In this document: positions 58,801 to 64,000 of the stretch, piece after piece
How the letters are laid out: every line of letters begins with the position of its first letter
How positions within the stretch are numbered: the stretch's first letter is position 1
Origin: Brachionus koreanus
Taxonomy: Eukaryota > Rotifera > Eurotatoria > Ploima > Brachionidae
Reading direction: 5' to 3'
NCBI GenBank assembly: GCA_016987375.1
Contig: PJRA01000216.1
Span: forward strand, 1 to 64,000
DNA: 64,000 nt
Made by a program: the position numbers and the translations under genes
The notes under the pieces: model-generated
Told to the model about the DNA's origin: nothing
What the model saw: only the letters and a program-made list of their open reading frames with translations
Database searches by the model: none

Positions 58801-60578
58801 AGCTAAGTTTCATTTTTTCAGTGATATTCTCAGACATATGTTATATCTTCTTATAATAGAAGTTTTGTTTCCTTTCTTCTGGGTGCAATTTTTTTTTCAT
58901 CGGCAAATAAATCTAATTTGAAGCAAAAAATAAAAAAAATTAAGCCAAATAATTTAACATTGCAGACAAAAAAATGCATTCTTCAGTTTAAATTTTTCAA
59001 AAATTCTGACTTAAGAAAACATTGATTTTAGATTCACCTTGTATTTTTTAAAATTTATTTTAAGAAAAATATTAAGTCGTCTTATCATTTATTAAGTCAT
59101 ATAAAAAAAGTATAAAAACGGATTTTTTAGTTTTTTTATTAAAATAAAAGAAATAAAATTTATTTATATTAATTATATAATAGAATTAATGAAAAAAACA
59201 AGCTTTAGTTTCTAATTTTAATATATATTTAATATATTATAATTGTTTCTGTCATATAAAGAATTAATGTTAATAAGGTTAAGTTCTTCAGTTTTAATTG
59301 TAATGCGAAAACTTTATCAAAATAGATGTTAAAGATTTTATTTTTTCATATTTTATTTTTTATATGACATTTTATTTTATGTTTTACCTTTAATCTACTA
59401 AATTACAAATAAATATATGTTTGAGAAAAAAAATTTATTTGACGATTCAATAAAATTCTTTAATTTGATTATTAATTTTATGATTATATTTTTTTTCATA
59501 TGACAAGTTAATAATTGATATGCAGCCTTCAAAATTTGCGATTCATTATAAATTTAACTATTTTAATTTTATGCTTCCTCAAGAATTGTGTTCAGCGTCT
59601 CATGACATCTATATCTTGTTATAGTTGTAGTCACGCACTTTATCTAAATGATTTAAACATGAGTTGATCATCAAATATATCAGTGCTTAAAGTGTGGGTA
59701 ACATAGTTCTAATATTCTAATATTCGAATTTCTCTCGAAATATTCTTTCATAAAATTTTGATAAATTTATTTCCTTATGATTTTGTTTAATTTAAATTAA
59801 AACTAAAACATATTTTTATTTTTATGGTATTAGTTGCAAAGTACTTTAATTATGCTACTTGCACAATTAGCTGTAATTGTAGAGAAGATTTGGGTCTTGC
59901 ATGTCGATCACATATAACAAATAGTTGCGACTCATTTTATTCAGGTACCAGATGTACTTGCGACAGTTCAAAATTCTGGGATGGATCAATTTGTGGTAAA
60001 CTTTTGCTCAAAATCTGAACTTAATCTAAAAATATTTCAAAAGTCACAAAATATGGTCATAATACTGTAGGCTGTTCTAATGATTGTCAATGTCAAATGA
60101 ATCTTGAACTAAGATGTACTACTAGCTCAAGCCCTTGCTACTCATTTTCTGGAAATCGTTGTGTTTGCCCATCTAATCGATACTGGACAGGATCTACCTG
60201 CAGTAAAATATTTTTCTTTAAATTTTATTCTTCTCCAAAAAAAAGGGATAATATTCTACAAAATAGAATAGTAAGCTTGAAATTTGAAACAATGGAAAAG
60301 CTATATTAAGGGTGTCCATATTAAATCTTTCGTAAAATTTTACTTTAAAAAACCGGCAAATAAATCAATTACAGTTTGGTTTATTTTGTTTAAAATGGGT
60401 TTTTTTCTTGAAAAGGTATTGAATATTTTAAATCTTTTTTTTTGGTAGAACTATGCTATTTTTAATAAATTTTAATTCAAAATTTTGAAAAGGTCTGAAA
60501 AAGAGCTCGTTTAGTTCTTGTACCTCAGATTGTCAATGTACAAGCGGCGATTGCAACATCTTTTCTATATGCAATTGA
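52855..60578 (+). CDS. Type II membrane protein with tandem, exon-modular cysteine-rich (EB/EGF-like) ectodomain
   Basis: At least 20 exons join in phase, interrupted by an assembly gap. Exons: 52855-52914, 52961-53384, 53463-53864, 53923-54048, 54108-54201, 54606-54649, 54723-54810, 54878-54915, 54970-55107, 55180-55264, 55335-55372, 55426-55551, 55610-55700, 55761-55798, 56185-gap, gap-57158, 57295-57465, 58360-58539, 59834-59995, 60044-60202, 60493-60578. There is no signal peptide. About 50 cytoplasmic residues precede one helix (FCAIVLNLTILSCAVAIGFY), so the rest is extracellular. The ectodomain repeats a six-cysteine unit: C, C, a GL-x-C, then C-x-C, five or six residues, YW or FW, then C. 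Each unit is one exon bounded by phase-1 introns, or two exons split by a phase-2 intron after the C-x-C start. It ends in a short unit (TSGDCNIFSICN) and a stop. EB or EGF-like relatives are plausible; function is unknown. Confidence 0.7.
56276..57058. other. Assembly gap (783 N)
   Basis: The gap removes one or more modules of the cysteine-rich gene. Any reading frame drawn through it is meaningless. Sequence on its right edge is a near-copy of 58440-58599. Confidence 0.99.
57059..57218 (+). repeat. Duplicated exon segment, copy A
   Basis: Starting right at the gap edge, about 160 bases (GGTCATTACAACAGATATTC onward, through the exon end and into the intron) are almost identical to 58440-58599. 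The first visible difference is in a C/A homopolymer junction after the exon. Such identity, including intron sequence, means a very recent duplication or an assembly artefact. Confidence 0.85.
57466..58359. other. Long intron of the cysteine-rich gene with an unusual block
   Basis: This 0.9-kb intron contains, at about 57972-58205, a stretch clearly richer in G/C than its surroundings (GATGCTGTAGCCTCTCTGGC, ATCACGCGATCGATGGTACC). I could not translate it into a convincing protein or fold it into a known RNA. An inserted repeat or a missed exon are both possible. Confidence 0.35.
58440..58599 (+). repeat. Duplicated exon segment, copy B
   Basis: This is the near-identical partner of 57059-57218. 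It forms the 3' half of the exon at 58360-58539 plus intron. Confidence 0.85.
58600..59833. other. Long intron of the cysteine-rich gene
   Basis: This is 1.2 kb of AT-rich DNA without a visible exon of the module type. I see no other feature. Confidence 0.4.
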
Positions 60579-60846
60579 TATAAAAATAAAAAATTATTTA
60601 TCATCAAATACCTAAAATTTATCACAAAATTTTTTCAAGTTTCATCAGAATATATCAATTAAAAAAATCATAATTAAAACAAACGAAAATTGAGATTAAT
60701 TAAGTAGAAAAGATTTATCAAAAATCTTTTTTTTATTTTTTTACAATCAAATAAAAAAAGCCATTTTAATCAATATCATTGAAAATAAAAGATATAAAAA
60801 AATTTTTTTAAATTACAATTAATTTTTCATCTTGTAAAGTCTAAAT

Positions 60847-60966
60847 CTAATTAAATAATTTGCCTCTCTCACGAATTTTTTTGTTCGATTGTGGTGTTCC
60901 TGGAAAATTTTCTTCTTCATTGGACCACGCATAATCACTTAAATGGACTGCGTTTGACTCTGGCAT
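60847..60966 (-). CDS. Candidate small protein (39 aa)
   Basis: A minus-strand frame starts MPESNAVHLSDYAWSNEEEN and ends SNKKIRERGKLFN, then TAG. The mixed, polar composition with W, H and P is unlike the background and suggests real coding sequence. No domain is recognised. It may be a complete micro-protein or a single exon; no acceptor directly precedes the ATG. It is convergent with the cysteine-rich gene. Confidence 0.4.
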   Translation of the reverse strand: MPESNAVHLSDYAWSNEEENFPGTPQSNKKIRERGKLFN

Positions 60967-61517
60967 ATATGTAAAATATTTGTAAATTTGTAATTAAAAA
61001 ATTTCAATTTTGAAGATTTTTAGATAGATTTATATTTTTGTTGTATAATTTTTTTAATTTGATTCAGAGAAAAAAAAATTAATGAAAAAAATTATTTTGT
61101 TTAGTTATATCTTATTTTTTAAAAAATTTGATGATAAAAATTTAATTTGGATGGAAAAATTTTTTCTTAAAAAAATTTGCAGAATGTTTATTTTTGTAAT
61201 TGAAACCAAACCAGTTAAATAAAGCAGTCCTCTAAAATAACCATTTTAATTTTAAATGCAAAAATTTTTTGTCTAATTTAAAACAAAACAATACAATAAT
61301 TCTTTGATAAAATTTAAAAGCATAATTAGAACTGCATGATTGAAATGTAGGATCACGTGGCCAGATATTTTGAAATTTAAAATAAAAAACGACTAAAACT
61401 CAATAGTTTTGAATCGGTCCTTCACAGAGCAATTGAACAAAGCACGTTTTGATTGTAACATATAAATCCAGTACAACTAAATTAAAAAAAAGAATCGGTT
61501 TTACATCAAGTCCAAAA

Positions 61518-62610
61518 ATGAACAATTATACAGACCAACTCTACAAAGAATTGGAAGAGATCGACAGCCGCATCTATTTCATTGAGGATGTATACAAAAC
61601 TGTAAAAAAAATTCAAATAAATAAAATTTTTTATTTTCAAATTTTGTTTAAATTTAAATTTAAAAGATTCTTAAGCAAGTTTATCAAATACATCCTGACT
61701 TTTTAAATTTTTCCGAAAACAAAGTTCTTCTTTCTAATTTTATCAAAAATTTTCACAACCAGTCAATTCTCTACTGTCAAAAACTACAACATGGTAAAGC
61801 AAATATTTGTCTTTTTTCAAAATTAAATTTATGCTTTTTTAGATCTTGAAAGTTTCATGTCAATTATCAAGAAGATTAATGAAACTAAATTCTCTTTGAA
61901 ATCAAGCAAAACTACCGGATCAATTACTGACGACTTTTTGCAAGAAAGTTTAATTTCGCAAAATGCTAATGTTCGTTCAACTTTGACCGACCAACCCGAG
62001 AATAAACGGCTGACAGTTGACAATATTCATTTAAATGAATGTAACAAAGATGTTGCATCAAATTTACCTATGGTGTCTACACCAAATGGTCATAAAAACT
62101 TCTCAAAAGAAAATACTAACAATGATAATCTAATTGATTTTTCCAGTGACTCTATTGAGAAATCAAGTCCAATTTTTGAATTTAAGCTGAGTAATAAAAC
62201 CAGAACAAATGTCTCCTATTCTAGTCTTTCTATGTCTCAGTCAGCCGGCAAGAGTTCAAAGCTAAGCGATCCGTCTAAACTTAAAAAACTAACATATTAT
62301 CTACTTGACTCAAGCAACAAATTCGATTGCTTTGTATCACATGTTGTTAGTCCGTTTTTGTTCTTTATTCAATATAAAGATGTATTTTACAGAAAAGAAA
62401 TATTTGAAAAAAAATTCAAGTAAAATTTTAATTCTATTTATTTTTTTTGCTGGTGATAATTTTTTTTTAATTAAAGCCTATTTTATGATGATCCAATTAA
62501 TAACCAAAATACTCGAATAGAAAGTATTGACGAGTCGTTAATTTATGCTGGGAGATATTCAGAAGACAAAAAATGGTATCGGGCTAAAATAATTTCTATT
62601 GATGAAATTG
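61518..62610 (+). CDS. Tudor-domain protein, 5' part (incomplete)
   Basis: Four exons (61518-61601, 61667-61793, 61843-62419, 62477-62610) join in phase to about 307 residues and then stop at a donor (ATTG|GTTAGT). Residues 1-180 are char-rich linker sequence beginning MNNYTDQLYKELEEIDSRIY, with many S, N and K. The last part is a Tudor domain: FDCFVSHVVSPFLFFIQYKD, then a linker to IDESLIYAGRYSEDKKWYRA and KIISIDEIG. The final strand (typically V-x-F-x-DYGN) would be in the next exon, which is not seen before the window end. Tudor proteins of this TDRD type bind dimethyl-arginine on PIWI proteins in germ granules. Germline function is inference. Confidence 0.65.
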
Positions 62611-63076
62611 GTTAGTCAAAATTTTTAAATTTGATTTTTTTTTACTTAAAAAGGTTTAAAAAAACAACTTTTAAAAAAAATTTATGAGAACTATCAGAAA
62701 GAAATGACAGCAATTAAAGTTTTTCTCATTTTGAGAACAAGTTTTGTACCAGTACTGCAAATTTAATTTAAGTTTAATCTGGATAAAGTTGAGTTAAGTT
62801 GAACATATTCAAAATAATTAAATTAAGATGAGAGATTTTGAGCTTTCTTCAAACTATCAATTCAGATATCTAAAAAATTTTGAAAAATTCTAAAATTAAA
62901 TTCTTTTAAATAAAAAATAACTATTTAAATTTAAAAAAAAAATTGAGAGTTTTATATAGAATTCGACTCCTTCCTTATTGAATTATAAGATCAATAAATA
63001 ATTATGTTTTGGTATTGAGAATTTATTTCTTATTAGCAATTTTTCTAAATCATATTATTAAAAAATAAGGTAAATT
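62611..63076. other. Intron or spacer after the Tudor exon
   Basis: No next Tudor exon is visible. The sequence is AT-rich up to the Tc1-like fragment. Confidence 0.4.
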
Positions 63077-63451
63077 TTATTTTTTGTAAAATTTTTTCAA
63101 AATTGGATCTTTTGAATTGTAATTGCTTTTTATTATTGCTGTTTCTCTACTAATCTTAACATTTTTAAACTGAGAATTAAAATCAGAAGCTAACTTCTTA
63201 TTACTTATTGTAGGATTTTTTCTTACCTGTATAAATAAACTATTTTGGTCCCTATAAGTTAACTTTCTTGGTCTTTCTGGCCTGGCTGATTCCTTTGGAG
63301 TCCCAAATGAATCATTGTTTTTTCTTGTGGTTCTCACACATTTTTCTGATACTCCCACTAATTTAACTATTTCTCTATTACTTTTAGACTTATATTTTAG
63401 GAGACCAATTATCTGACATCTAACTTCATTGGTAACGCTTTTTTTACCCAT
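63077..63451 (-). pseudogene. Tc1-like transposase N-terminal fragment
   Basis: A 124-residue minus-strand frame starts MGKKSVTNEVRCQIIGLLKY. It continues with a helix-turn-helix (SNREIVKLVGVSEKCVRTTR), a GRPRK-like AT-hook (here ERPRKLTYRDQNSL), and a second helix-turn-helix (NPTISNKKLASDF). This is the paired-like DNA-binding half of Tc1 transposases. The DDE catalytic half is absent. Upstream at about 63642-63668, CTGGTGCGTCTAAATTTTTG may be the element's terminal repeat. Confidence 0.75.
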
Positions 63452-64000
63452 TTTTTTACCAAGGTTTCTAATTTTTTGATTGACATTTTTGTGCTATTTT
63501 TTAATTTTTCAGCTAAGTGATAAAAGGACTTATCATGTATTTTGTATCATTTAGAAGAGCAGAGCTAGTTTTATTGAAATTAGATTTTTATCTGATAAAT
63601 TTTAATTTTTTAATATTTAACTAAATAAACATATGAAAAAAACTGGTGCGTCTAAATTTTTGTGCAATACTATGTAATAGATGAGGAAAAACTTCGATCT
63701 TTTCCAGCTCATCTATTTTTGCCATTGTTTTTCTAGAGTTTTAGCGTCATTTTGAAGAAACAAATCTAGATTTTACTTGACTAAAGAAAGATATTTTTCA
63801 TTTCACACCTGGCTGAGCTGGTTGATTAATGAAACAGCATTATATAATTAATTAAACGCATCATTGAATATCAAAATTTGTCAAATCATGGTATAACTTG
63901 ACAAAGCCTGCTAGCTTTTCTTCCTCTTAAGGCTCATATCAACACTATTAAATTTTTCAAATCAATTCTGTGTCCTTCTTCTTTTAGGTACATTTTTATA
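63452..64000. other. Tc1 5' flank and window end
   Basis: The first 220 bases are the likely 5' non-coding part of the Tc1-like element. The remainder shows no supportable gene. Confidence 0.4.

Overview
The window reads as nuclear DNA of a small-genome invertebrate animal. It is very AT-rich (my impression is about three quarters A+T; I did not count it). It carries animal-specific genes (a T-box factor, a rhodopsin-class receptor, a CUB/LDL-A membrane protein) and two clear tRNA genes. Most introns are tiny GT-AG introns of about 38-60 bases, which lie inside or between many of the open reading frames. This style fits a monogonont rotifer such as Brachionus, but no species-diagnostic marker is visible, so that is inference.

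Layout. 0-9.6 kb is gene-dense: tRNA-Ile, a two-helix micro-membrane protein, COA6, a T-box gene whose 3' part is missing, a secreted JmjC/EF-hand protein, a CUB/LDL-A receptor-like protein and an alpha-like glutathione S-transferase. 9.6-30.5 kb is mostly gene-poor and transposon-rich. It holds a 3.7-kb DNA transposon with terminal inverted repeats, a DDE transposase with a SWIM finger and a second ORF; two foldback elements; an inverted-repeat element carrying a PHD finger; and LINE and mariner remnants. Two sets of splice-consistent exons on the minus strand (27.2-28.7 and 29.7-29.95 kb) suggest genes that a simple ORF scan misses. 30.5-39.4 kb holds an intronless GPCR, then PNO1 and TPI in tandem on the minus strand, PSMG1 divergent from TPI, a five-exon gene of unknown function with a mariner remnant in its large intron, and tRNA-Gly. 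41.6-50.8 kb holds PUM3 (eight exons, a hAT-like MITE in its largest intron) and the single-exon splicing factor SNW1. 52.9-60.6 kb is one long gene for a type II membrane protein with a tandem, exon-modular cysteine-rich ectodomain, interrupted by an assembly gap. The window ends with a partial Tudor-domain gene and a Tc1-like transposase remnant.

The housekeeping genes cover ribosome biogenesis (PNO1, PUM3), splicing (SNW1), proteasome assembly (PSMG1), glycolysis (TPI) and cytochrome oxidase assembly (COA6). They are neighbours rather than an obvious functional cluster. The most interesting items are the modular cysteine-rich gene, the JmjC protein with an ER-retrieval-like tail, the GPCR with altered core motifs, the PHD-bearing inverted-repeat element, and the several newly delimited non-autonomous transposons with visible target-site duplications.
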